Assembly (NCBI GenBank): GCA_033239125.1
Contig: BSWB01000005.1
Coordinates: 20,575,447 to 20,639,446 of the forward strand
Direction of reading: 5' to 3'
DNA length: 64,000 nucleotides
Source of the DNA: Fagopyrum homotropicum
Taxonomy: Eukaryota > Streptophyta > Magnoliopsida > Caryophyllales > Polygonaceae
The notes beneath the pieces were generated by a model. That model ran no database searches and was not told the DNA's origin. It saw only the letters and a list, made by a program, of their open reading frames with translations. The translations under genes and the position numbers were made by a program. Positions within the stretch are counted from its first letter, which is position 1; every line of letters starts with the position of its first letter. Shown piece by piece: positions 34,541 to 44,890 of this stretch.

Positions 34541-34837
34541 CATACAAATACTAATCCGATATTAATAAGTATTATATTTGATTTTGACCAAAAGGTTCAG
34601 AAATGTATGAATTTTATAACTCTCAAACCCTCTAGATCTAGTTATACATGTTTTCGAAGTGTCATCCTTTCCTCATAATCGATGTGGGGAACAAAAATCA
34701 TATTTTACAAAATAATTATGGTTTAATTAAAAACAAGATTTATTAGCTTAATTCGTGATTTAGTAAAAAGTTTAATCCGAGAAAAACGTGGGAGCGCCAC
34801 GTCAGAATTAGTGTCTTTTGTTTTAGTAAAGTATATA

Positions 34838-34839
<2 letters not shown>

Positions 34840-34872
<33 letters not shown>
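34840..34872. repeat. TA microsatellite at a Helitron 5' end
   Basis: A run of TA replaces the last bases of the Helitron end seen in the other copies, so this terminus is no longer recognisable as TC next to A. Confidence 0.8.
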
Positions 34873-34874
<2 letters not shown>

Positions 34875-34918
34875 TATTTAGTATATTTATAAAATAAGAA
34901 TTACGAATTTAATAGTTC

Positions 34919-35318
34919 AACGGTCCACAAATTCGTAGGTCACAAACGACCCACAAATCAGTAGGTCACAACTAAAATTAGTAGATCACAATGACCACCA
35001 CAAATTAGTAGATCACAAGGACCCACAAATCATTAGGTCACAACTCACAACGACCCACAAATCAGTAGGTCACAATGACCCACAAATAAGTAGGTCACAA
35101 CGATCCAAAAATCAGTAGCTCAGTTGGTCACAAACGACCCACATATCAATAGGTCACAAACGACACACAAATTAATAGGTCACAAGGACCCACAAATCAT
35201 TAGGTCACAAAGAACCACAAATCATTAGGTCACAAGGACCTAAGCATCAGTAGGTCACAACGACCCACAAAGTATTAGATTAAAACAACTCACAAATCAT
35301 TAGGTTAAAACGACCTAC
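34919..35318. repeat. 25-bp minisatellite, array 2
   Basis: About sixteen units of the same GGTCACAACGACCCACAAAT type, some shortened or fused. The array ends where the LINE fragment begins. Confidence 0.8.
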
Positions 35319-35321
35319 GGG

Positions 35322-35690
35322 TTAGTTTTTTTTGGTAAAGAAAGGAGAGGCAAGGCACTCCCCGCACCGCAAAGGATGCTCAAATAAAAGAAGCAAATTA
35401 CACCAACGTCATATGGGGAAAACGAACACCCCGTAAATCATCCGAAAGAAAACTCCTAACAATATCCGGAGGAGAAGAACAAAAATGAACACCCAAGGGA
35501 AAAGTGGAGGCAAAGTTTGCAAGCGAATCCGCTACTCTATTGCCCTCGCGAAAGGTATGATCGAACCGGATGGTCCAGCCCCTATTAATAGAGCCTTGGC
35601 ATCTAAAGACCAGGCTGAAGAGTGGATGGCTAGGCTCCACTCCCTTCTGAACAAGCTTGAGGACCAGCGTAGATGTATATTTTGTAAGTA
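35322..35690 (-). pseudogene. L1-type LINE 3' fragment with RNase H-like tail
   Basis: On minus a frame reads LVLKLVQKGVEPSHPLFSLV, GWTIRFDHTFREGNRVADSL and ANFASTFPLGV, ending with HMTLV and a stop at 35398-35400. HTYREANRVADxLA-like text is the hallmark of the RNase H-like domain at the C-terminus of plant L1 ORF2. A T run on + (about 35324-35331) is the poly-A tail on minus. The insert sits between a minisatellite unit and the TAAGTATTATA block that normally follows it, so it is a 5'-truncated insertion of about 360 bp. Confidence 0.8.
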
Positions 35691-36005
35691 TTATACTTGA
35701 TTCTCATCAAAAGGTCCAGAAATGTATGCTTTGTATAATCTTCAAACCTTATAGGTCTATTTATAAATGTTGTCAAACTATCATCTTTCTCTGATAACCG
35801 ATGTGGGATAACAAAATTTAAATTTACAAAATAATTATAGTTTAGTAAAAAAAGGATTTGTTAGCTTAATTCGTGATTTAGTAAAAATTTTAATCCAAAC
35901 AAAAACGTGGGGTGCCATGTCAGAATTATTGTCTTTTGTTTTAGTAAAGTATATAGATGTATATTTAGTATATTGATAAAATAAGAATTACGAATTTAAT
36001 AATTC

Positions 36006-36390
36006 AACGGTCCACAAATTAGTAGGTCACAAACGACCACAATCAGTAGGTCACAAACGACCACAAATCAGTAGGTTACAACGACCCACGAATCAGTAGG
36101 TCATAACGACCTACGAATCAGTAGGTCACAACGACCCACGAATCAGTAGGTCACAACGACCCACGAATCAATAGGTCACAACGACCCACAAATTCATAGG
36201 TCGATCTACCCTCAAATTCATAGGTCACAACGACCCACAAATTCATAGGTCACAATGACCCACAAATCAGTGGGTCACAACGACCCACAAATTATTTGAT
36301 GAAATCGACCCACGAATCATTAGGTCAAAATGAACTACAAATCATTAGGTTACAATGACCCAAAAATCAGTCGGTTACAACGACCCAAAA
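36006..36390. repeat. 25-bp minisatellite, array 3
   Basis: About fifteen units. Several neighbouring ones share CGACCCACGAATCAGTAGG, so local homogenisation is visible here. Confidence 0.8.
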
Positions 36391-36964
36391 GGTCTAGAAA
36401 TGTATGATTTGTATAATCTTCAAACCTTGTAGGTCTATTTATACATGTTGTTAAAGAGTCATCCTTCTCTGATGGCCGATGTGGGATAACAAAATTCATA
36501 TTATACAAAATATTTAAGATTTAGTAAAAAAAATTATTGGCTTAATTCGTGATTTAGTAAAAGATTTAATACGATAAAAACGTGGAGTGCCACGTCAGGA
36601 TTAGTGTATTCTGTTTTAGTAAAGTATATAGATAGGAAGGAAGTTAATCTTACGGGTATGAGATAGGCTTATGAACAATATCTTTTAATTTTAAATATTT
36701 GGGAAAAAAATTAAAAGAAGAGAAAATGGTATTGTAATCGGAATTAATTAGTAATCCAAATAAAATATTTTAAAATTAGAACTAATTAAAAAAGATTTAG
36801 GCTAATTATGGTTTAGTAAAATAAGATTCTTTAGTTTAATTTGTGATTTAATAAAAAGTTTAATTCGAGAAAAAACATGGGGCGGTACGTCAAGATTTAA
36901 TGTTTTTTATTTTAGTAAAGTATATAGATGTATATTTATTATATTGATAAAATAATATTACGAA

Positions 36965-37455
36965 TTAGTAGGTCACAAGGACCCATAAATCAGTAGGTCA
37001 CTACGACCCACAAATCAATAGGTCACAACGACCCACGAATTAGTAGGTCACAACGAACCACGAATAAGTAGGTCAAAACGACCCACGAATCAGTAGGTCA
37101 CAATGACCCACAAATCAATAGGTCACAACGACCCACAAATGAGTGGGTCATAACGTCCCATAAATTATTGGGTCACAACGACCCACAAATTATTGGGTCA
37201 CAACGACCCATAAATTATTGGGTCACAACGACCCACAAATCAGTGGTTTACAACGACCCACAAATCAGTGGGTCACAACGACCCACAAATTATTAGGTCA
37301 AATCGACCCAAAAATCTGTAGGTCAAAACGATCCAAAAATCTGTAGGTCAAAACGATCCAAAAATTATTAGATCAAAACGACCCAAAAATCATTAGATCA
37401 AAACAACCCAAAAATCATTAAATCAAAACGACCTACGAATTAGTAAGTCACAATA
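36965..37455. repeat. 25-bp minisatellite, array 4
   Basis: About nineteen units. A sub-block around 37140-37290 has TTATTGGGTCAC or AGTGGGTCAC in place of CAGTAGGTCAC, which suggests recent local duplication of variant units. Confidence 0.8.
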
Positions 37456-37730
37456 ATCCACATATAAATACTAATCCGGTATCAATAAGTATTATATTTG
37501 ATTCTGACCAAAAGGTCCGGAATTGTATGATTTGTATAATCTTCAAACATTTGAGGTCTATTTATACATATTGTCAAAGTGTAATCCTTCTCTGATAACC
37601 GATGTGGGATAACAAAATTCATATTTTACAAAATAATTAAGGTTTAGTAAAAAAAAGTTATTGACTTAATTCGAGATTTAGTAAAAAAATTTAATCCGAT
37701 AAAAATATGGAGTCTTAATTTCTTTTTTAC

Positions 37731-38238
37731 AAAATAATCAAAAATTCTGGTTATCTTTTAAACAAATCTTTTAAAAACATAAAAGAAGGATTTATTTTTT
37801 AACACTCTTACTTATTTGTGTTGGAAAAGTGTTTAACAATTTGTTTTATAAAAATTTATATACTTTAACAAAAAAGATTTTTTGACCAGTTTGTTTTCTG
37901 GCACGAAAAATAAAAATTTATTGGCCTGTAAAATCTTGGAGAATCTCCAACAAAAAAAAGTTACGTAAAATTTTGAAGAGCATTATGTTAGTTTAGGAAA
38001 AAAAAATTTTATAACTTAAAAAATAAAGATTTATTGGCCAAAAAATTGTGGAAGCTCCATTTGATTGCTGCTTCCACAGCGTATCACGTCATCAAATCAT
38101 GCACTCTCTTTTAGTATGTATAATAGATATTGACTATAAATTTTTATGTAGGGTCCACTTTTTTTTTAAAAGTGTTTAGTTAGAGGCCACAAGGTGGTAA
38201 CAAGCTGCCACACTATGCCCAACCAACTGATAATATAC
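37731..38238. other. A+T-rich spacer with another Helitron-like 5' end
   Basis: No gene is present. On minus, TC followed by TATTATACATACTAAAAGAG starts at 38127 with A outside (T at 38128 on +). This resembles a Helitron 5' end of a different subfamily. I did not find its matching hairpin end. Confidence 0.4.
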
Positions 38239-38243
38239 ATTTG

Positions 38244-40063
38244 TGTTACGCTAAGAACGTGTGCACGCAATAAGCTTTAAATTTATACTCGTTATATTTC
38301 TCCTAACTCCTAGCGAACCCGCAGTGTACGGGACGTTTGTAGTAGGGATAGTATTCCGAGGTCGAACACAAAGACTGAGGTGAGATTGACTCGATTAGTG
38401 ATTAAGTTTAGTGAAGAACTAAGCTTAAGAAAAGAGAAAGAAATAAAGAAATGAAAATCTCTATGTTTTTGGTTGGTTTTTAGGTGATCAATCAAGGATC
38501 ACAATTCATGCGAAATAAACAATCAACTAAACTAACAAATCAACACAAACAAACAAGCTAACACGAGATATGAGATCTAAGAGAGAAAAGGCGGATTCTA
38601 GGGGTTGGAAATTCCGGTTATAGTATAGGATTCAAGCTATCTAATCATTCCTTGGATTCACTACAATATGTTGGGAGTGAGTGTTTCTAGATTGGGATCA
38701 ATCACTGGGTAGGTCTCATGGTCCACTAGTCCAATCCTAAGGTCTTATCACCGGGTAAGTCTCAAAGAGCCTAAGGAACGGAATTCTACTCAAACCGGAT
38801 TGTCACCTAGGGATCTAACCTATCCTCACCGGGTAAGTCTCGGAAGGGTAAGTCCTAAACAACTATCCTAGCACACTTAGTCCAATGGCGGCTTACGAGG
38901 CTCACCACTACCTAGGGTTTGTCATCTTTGAAATCTAAGAGTAAGAATCACCGGGTAGGTCTCTTCTAACACTTAGTTGCTAACACTAGGTCACCCTAGG
39001 ATAGATTAGACTCAACAAACACTAGGATTTCAACATTCTAACGTTCTAGAACTTTAGACTCAACAAATCAGACAAACCACGGTCTGTTCTACCACTTCCA
39101 CGGCCGTGGACTGGCAAGAACAAACCGTGGATTGCAACAGAGGCTTCGTTCAAGTGAACAAGTCATCCAAAGGCAAATCTAAGTCCGTCCTATCATAGTC
39201 TTAGCCATAACCATCCTTTCCTTACCCTAGAATCGCATCTAATTAGCCTACAACATACATCTTAACAATCGAAATCATCAAACATAGAATCATGGCTTCC
39301 ATTTGCAAGATGATGAAGAGAAAGAGATGAACAAGTGAAGTAAGCAAAACCAAGCTGAAAATAAGATTAGAAAGACTCATAATCCTTCCAATAGAAGGTT
39401 TAAACGATTGTTACTACCCTAAAAATCGATTCCGAAAATCTTCACTACAAAACTTATCAAGGACTGGCAATGGTGTGCTTCTTCTTTTCTTCTCCAATGG
39501 AGCTCTTCTCTTCCTCCAATGGTAGCTCTTCTCTTGAGAGAGTCTTCTTGTTGAGAGAGTATTGGAGAGTGTGGATTTTGATTCTGAAATTTGATTCCCC
39601 TCTCAGCCTTGCAGGACCACTTTTTATACCAATCTTTGCAAGAGTTGGCCATGAGATCGTGGCACAGCTGTCACAACCGTCTGGCAAAAACCACGGTTGG
39701 TTTCCACGGCCGTGGTCTTGCCAGTGACCGTGGTTTGGTGCTTCAGCTTTGCCTTGGATCATTAAGCTTCGATTTGGTGCATGGCTTGTGTTGGCAAGGT
39801 TCCATGAGTCCTCCTTAGCCCTTAGCTTGCATTCCAATGAGTCCGAAAGTGTGTCATCTCGAGGAGCGACCCTCGAATGAATCGATTAAGCTCCTAAATC
39901 TCCCAAAATACCTATAAAGCAAGCAAAAGTCCGCGTAGACGTCTATCTCGACAAAATACATGATTTGAGTGCAAACGTCGTGAACTAATGCTAGACCATG
40001 CATGAATGAGTGGAAAATCTATCTAAATGAGTGTCTAATCCTAAGTCATAAATCGTGTTATCA
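38244..40063 (-). mobile_element. Solo Athila/Tat-type LTR (LTR C)
   Basis: It is 1820 bp, flanked by ATTTG at 38239-38243 and 40064-40068. On minus it begins TGATAACACG and ends TTAGCGTAACA, and shares the CCGTACACTGCGGGTTCGC block with LTR A and B. The palindrome CCACGGCCGTGG is at 39704-39715 and 39098-39109. TCACCGGGTAAGTCTC-like repeats (38695-38960 on +) mirror those of LTR A. No internal DNA remains. Confidence 0.9.
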
Positions 40064-40068
40064 ATTTG

Positions 40069-40540
40069 TTGAATAAATTGTTAGTGATCACTGTCTAAAC
40101 AAAGAAGTGGTCTAACAAAAGTTATATTTTGATTGAATTTATGAGAAATGTTAGACCACTTTTTTGATATTCATATTATTAGTCGGTCACAATAAGGTTA
40201 AGTCAAAATAAGCTCTTCTTAGTCATATTAAAAAAAAATAAAAACAAGCTCTCTTAGAAATCAATGATTTTTCTCAAATCTACCACCTAATACATAAGAA
40301 TATTAAAGAAGTGGTCACATACATCCCTATTGACGCAAATTTATTAGTTCATGTCATTGTATTAAACTTTTATTGGTACAATTGTATTATTATAAATTCC
40401 AATTATTTTTTATTTTATTCATGTCATATTTTGAAATTTTTATTTACTTTTATTTTTTAAATAAAAAATATATAGTGCACAACACTTCATAAACACAAGT
40501 GTTTAATATACAATCATTAACCTGTAGAAAACTTCTATGT
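40069..40540. other. Intergenic A+T-rich DNA with a small inverted repeat
   Basis: No gene is seen. A perfect 13-bp inverted repeat, AAGTGGTCTAACA at 40105-40117 and its complement at 40149-40161, could form a short stem-loop. It may be a degraded MITE. Confidence 0.4.
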
Positions 40541-40559
40541 ACCTTAGAGGTATCCCCAC

Positions 40560-41797
40560 TCACACCCAAAGCTCCTCCTCCCAGATTACTTGGGCGGTCC
40601 TATTGGCAGCAAAAGACTCAACCTAAGTGATTACTACCCTTTAGTTCAAAAATTAAAAAACGAATCCAATCCAGGAGTGCCAAGCTCCTCTCTCACGCCG
40701 GCAGGGTTCAAATTATTACCTCCATCCTCCAATCTATGTACCATACTGGTGCAATGTTTGTCTCATCCCTCCCACCATCATTAACAAGATTCGGGGACTC
40801 CTCAGGTCCTTCCTCTGGTCCGGTTAGGAGTCTAGTAACAACTCACTCCAACTACATGCCTAAGGATAATGGCGGGCTTGGCTTCAAAGAACTCCACTCT
40901 AGAAACAAGGCTTGTTTCGCGCACCTCCTCAATGACCTTGACACCAACCCTGACCCTCTCGAGTAGATCGATTACTAGTAATATCTCACAGGCCTATCCA
41001 TCTGGACCATCATCGCTTGCAACAACCATAGCTACTCTTGGAGAAGAATTATTAAGGTTAGGGACGATCTTGTTTCTCTGAGTAACGGTCGCAATTGCCT
41101 GGCCACTTCACTTCCCCTATCAGCCTCTTCTCCTCCAAGCTACCAATGAGCTCTTTAGAAAACCTACACTACCTCACACCACCTTCACTTGCAAGGCTAT
41201 CTGGTTCAGCATTAACATCCCGAAATGCAGCTGCATCGCCTGGATAACTAGCCTTGGTAGACTCACCACTATTGATAGACTTCACCAATGGAACCTGATC
41301 ACCAATGATACGTGCAAGCTCTGCACCTCTTTTCCCGATGATGCAAATCACTTATGGAACCGCTGCAACTACACTTTGCGTGTCCTGGACATTGTTACCC
41401 GATGGAACAAAACCCTTTATCCCCTACCTTCAAAACCCTTGGACGTGGTTAGCCTCTTACCCTAACCCTAAGAAAAACCTTAGTGACAGTGTCAGAATCT
41501 ACTCCATCAACTCTTTCATCTACTACACTTGGCGAGCCCGTAATCTTCTCGCCCATAATGACACCTTCACCCGTGCAATTGATTGTGCGAACAATGAAAA
41601 AATGTTACCAAGAACTTCCTCGCTCACACTTAGAAGGATAGATCTATTGACTCGATCACCTATGCTAAAAGGCTTGGTATTCACCTTGTCTAACTCCTCC
41701 CTCTACTATATTCTCTTTTGTGATTGTATCTCATACGCTCAAGTGAGCTTTGTATATCCCCTCTATTCTAATATACGTAAATTTTCAAAAAAAAAAA
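40560..41797 (+). pseudogene. L1-type LINE ORF2 remnant: end of RT, zinc-binding domain, tail
   Basis: Spread over several frames: DYLGGPIGSKRLNLSDYYPL (RT thumb start, 40586 on), PKDNGGLGFKELHSRNKAC (about 40855-40915), YSWRRIIKVRDDLVS, then FTCKAIWF, TCKLCTSFPDDANHLWNRC (zf-RVT, Cys-Cys-His-Cys pattern, about 41310-41365) and YYTWRARNLLAHND (about 41520-41560). The end has the L1-like TTTGTATATCCC block and an A run at 41787-41797. RT copies the element RNA at the nicked target. Many frameshifts and stops make this copy dead, and it is 5'-truncated. Confidence 0.85.
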
Positions 41798-42006
41798 TAT
41801 TAATGTATTATTATTTATTATGCATGCATTAGATCTATTATTACATTTTTAATATTTATTACCTTTGAGGTGACATTTTAATTTAAAGTATTTTTCTAAT
41901 TTTAACATATTAATATTTTAATTCAATAGAAAGTTTTAATCAATAAAATTATGGGTCGCCCATGAAAGTCAAAGGGCAAAAGTTATAAATTGAGTCACGT
42001 GTTAAT

Positions 42007-44110
42007 TGTAATAGCTAGGATTTTCGAATTCTAATTAATGTTGATTAACTTAATCGTTGATAGTAATTGACATATAACTCGCGAAGATTTCGCAAGTGAT
42101 TGGCGTAATTTTGGACGTTTGGGGAATTTTTTACTTTTTCCCCCGGGTAATTATTTTTACCGTCCGGTGTTATTTGGAGCATTTGGGAGCTCCAATTAAT
42201 AAAAATGCAGTTGAGAGAAATGATCAGTATATCGGATATGTCCAAGGTATGAAATAACATGGAGAGGCAAAACGGCCAAAAGAGTCGCTATTTCGTTTCT
42301 TAACGGCTAAGAAAGCCAGCTTAGGATTACACGTTTTCCCAGGCAGTTGTGGAATAATTATCCCTACAATATTCCAGATTTAATGTTCCAATCTCGAGAA
42401 GTTTGGAGAAAGAGGTTCGACCCGCCTTTGGATCGGTTAAAGGATAATTATCGACTTTACTAAAGGATAATTATCGTCTTCACTATAAATAGCGGAAAAT
42501 CCTTTATTAATTCATTTCCTGTCACGTTTCCTCGTAAAAGCTCTGATTTTTCTCAACCTTCAAACTCAGATCTACTCTCCGTTTCTAATCCGATTTCAAT
42601 TCCGTTTGAGTTTCTGGATTCCTCTCTTTATTCTCTTCATATCGGTACCGAGTTTCTGCATTTCCGAGTATATGGAGGGCTGGTCGAGAATATATGTCAC
42701 CAGGACGGTTCCGTCGCTCAGATTCTTATGAATCTTATGTTGTCCATACGTAGCCTGCGTCGTTGTGATTCCGAATCTTCTTTCAGATCGTCAATCGGGT
42801 TAGTAACGAATAAGTTATCAATTTATTCGTTTTCCATACTGCGATTTGGCCTAAATTGACTTTAGGCTTGTCAAAATGGATAAATAGAAATTTCATTATG
42901 GTCGTTATATTATTCTGGTGATTATGGATAGTTTGTTTTATGAAATCTGATGACAAGGGGTTTAGAAATTGCCTGCGGGCAAAACGTTATTCTAGCAAAA
43001 TCTAATTAATTAATTAAAGGTTAATTATTTAAATTAGGATTAGAATTGAGATTGAGGAATGTCGATTAGATACTACCTTGAGATTTGAGGAATTGTAAGT
43101 TATGTTGAGAAATTGAGGTTTAGTTGGTTGTGAGGCTTATAGATTGAGTATGATCCTTATGGATCCCTTTGGGTCTAGGTGTGACCCCTTTGATGAATAG
43201 AGGTTGATATATCTCTTTATGCCTTGTTTATAGGCCGTGTTGTCCCTCTAGTGTATAGGTGATCGTGGTTGAGTTTGTACGAGGTTGAGGTAAGTCCGTA
43301 GGACTTACTTAGCTACCATCCCTATATTGGGTGTTTGCATGAGTGGTGTGTGCTTTTTATGTTTGCTATGATAGCATGAGTTGTCGTTTTTATCGACCTA
43401 TGTTCTATTGACTGCCCCACTGCGTGGCTGTGATAACCTTTCCCTTTCATCCCGCCGTGGAGTCTGGGAGGTTCTCTGATGTCGGGCCAGACTAGTTTAC
43501 AGGAAGGGCGCAATCCACTCCCATAGGGTACACGGATTGTGTGACCGATACTCGTACAGCTGGACATTGCACTCAGAGGCGGGGATGTATCGGTCCTCGT
43601 GTCACATACTTTTATCTATCTATATATATACGGTTTTTGAGTGAATGGTTATTATATAAAGATAATAAATGGGTAAATGTGTGATAACATGCTGAGGTGT
43701 TTATCTTTCATGATTGTGTTTGTGCTTATGCATTACCTCATATATGTATGGTTAGCTAACGGTTTCATACCGTGTTGTAGATGTTTACAGGTTAGGCGCT
43801 AATAGGTGATCTGGCAGGGTGACAGGCCGAGGACTCTCGTACATTAGGTGGTTGGTTTGGGGTTGTTGTGTTTCCCCTTTGCGTGAGGATGATCTTTTGT
43901 ACCTCCTGTGTAAGGATGTCGTTTTATATACTCGGCTATGTTGTTGTTTACTTTGGGTCGTACAGTTTATACTGTTTTATGTATTTGTTTTATATCTGTC
44001 AGTGCCATGTTGTAAGGTCCAGTGAACTTGTTGTCAGGCTAGGGTCAGGATCCATTGTGAGATCCTAGCCCAATGTAACATCCCGAGTCCCGCGGATTCG
44101 GGGTGTTACA
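42007..44110 (+). repeat. 5' LTR of the Tekay-like element
   Basis: It begins TGTAATAGC and ends GGGGTGTTACA, 2104 bp. Compared with the 3' LTR it lacks about 25-28 bases after GCAAGTGAT (near 42103), where the 3' LTR has GAGTAAGAGTCCCACC and more. The solo LTR at 28272 also has this stretch, so the loss is private to this 5' LTR. Confidence 0.93.
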
Positions 44111-44114
44111 GAGT

Positions 44115-44126
44115 TGGTATCAGAGC
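44115..44126 (+). other. Primer binding site, initiator tRNA-Met type
   Basis: TGGTATCAGAGC begins four bases after the 5' LTR end, the position at which reverse transcription is primed. Confidence 0.95.
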
Positions 44127-44403
44127 CCAGGTTGACAAAAATGGCACTTGCTACCTGCAATAAGGTCTGATAGGTAAAATAAGCAGAGCCCACATGGGAT
44201 CTGACGTTTTCAAAGGTTTTGGTTTTAAGTGTGGTTTTGGGATAGAATGTACGAGAAGTCGTCACCTCTGCCATGGATCTCTGCAGCGTAGATATGTATA
44301 TATATCTGTTTGTAATATGGATTATGTGGATGTATTATATACATATCGATACCTATGGCATATATATATATAGCCTTATAAGATTAGGTGCGTATATCCT
44401 ACA

Positions 44404-44890
44404 GATGACTCAGACTAGAGTAGTATCTGTAGTGGGATGAGGTAGGGGTACACCCCCTCTTCCTCCAATAGTGATAAGTCAGGGACCAGTTTCCGCTGTT
44501 GTTTCGCCTATGGCAGAGAACGAGTTTGAAGAGGCTGATTGTGTCTCCATGAGTAGATCCGAGTTTCAAGAGTATATGCAGCAAGTATATGAGGCGGTGA
44601 TAGCGGGTAGACCTACACCGGGTTTACCAACATCTGTGAGATCAACTGAAGCTTCTGGATCAGAGAAGAAGCAACGGATTGAATCAGTTAGTGGAGAAGC
44701 AAAGATGATGAATGGTGAACCAAGTCAGATACTAGGACAACCAAGTGGTCCTTTGGCCATGAAGACGACTGGCACGGAACTACAGTGTTTTAATTGCGGG
44801 AAGTTTGGACACCGGCGAGCTGTGTGCCCAAAGGCGCCCATAATATGCTTTACGTGTGGTAAAGCAGGGCATAGAGCGAAGTTTTGTTGA
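44404..44890 (+). pseudogene. Gag remnant with two zinc knuckles
   Basis: The ATG at 44404 (MTQTRVVSVVG) meets a TGA at 44437-44439. The frame then continues through 44471-44890. It holds an N-terminal region and, near the end, CFNCGKFGHRRAVC and CFTCGKAGHRAKFC, both CX2CX4HX4C knuckles that bind element RNA. The capsid-type domain that normally lies between is absent, so about 200 codons are deleted. A TGA at 44888-44890 follows the second knuckle. Confidence 0.88.

Larger units (their letters stand above)
34342..37730 (-). mobile_element. Concatemer of Helitron 5' ends with 25-bp minisatellites
   Basis: At least four further copies of the Helitron 5' terminus (TATATACTTTACTAAAA on -) end near 34839, at 35957, 36632 and 36928 on the + strand. 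Three of them have TC next to A as expected. Each of the larger units reads, on minus, 5' end, a CACGTTTTT/AATTAAGC block, a TTATCCCACATCGG block, a 25-bp minisatellite, then an A+T-rich block that runs into the next 5' end. Only the leftmost copy (33930) has a 3' hairpin terminus. This is many starts for one end. A LINE fragment interrupts the second unit. Confidence 0.65.

Noticed and set aside
33930..37455. Regularly spaced short repeats that might suggest a CRISPR array
   Set aside because: The units are head to tail without unique spacers, vary in sequence, lie in a plant genome and belong to Helitron-like units. They are minisatellites.
39419..39837. Overlapping frames of 77, 126, 85 and 75 codons in LTR C
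   Set aside because: They fall inside a solo LTR on both strands and have no recognisable domain.
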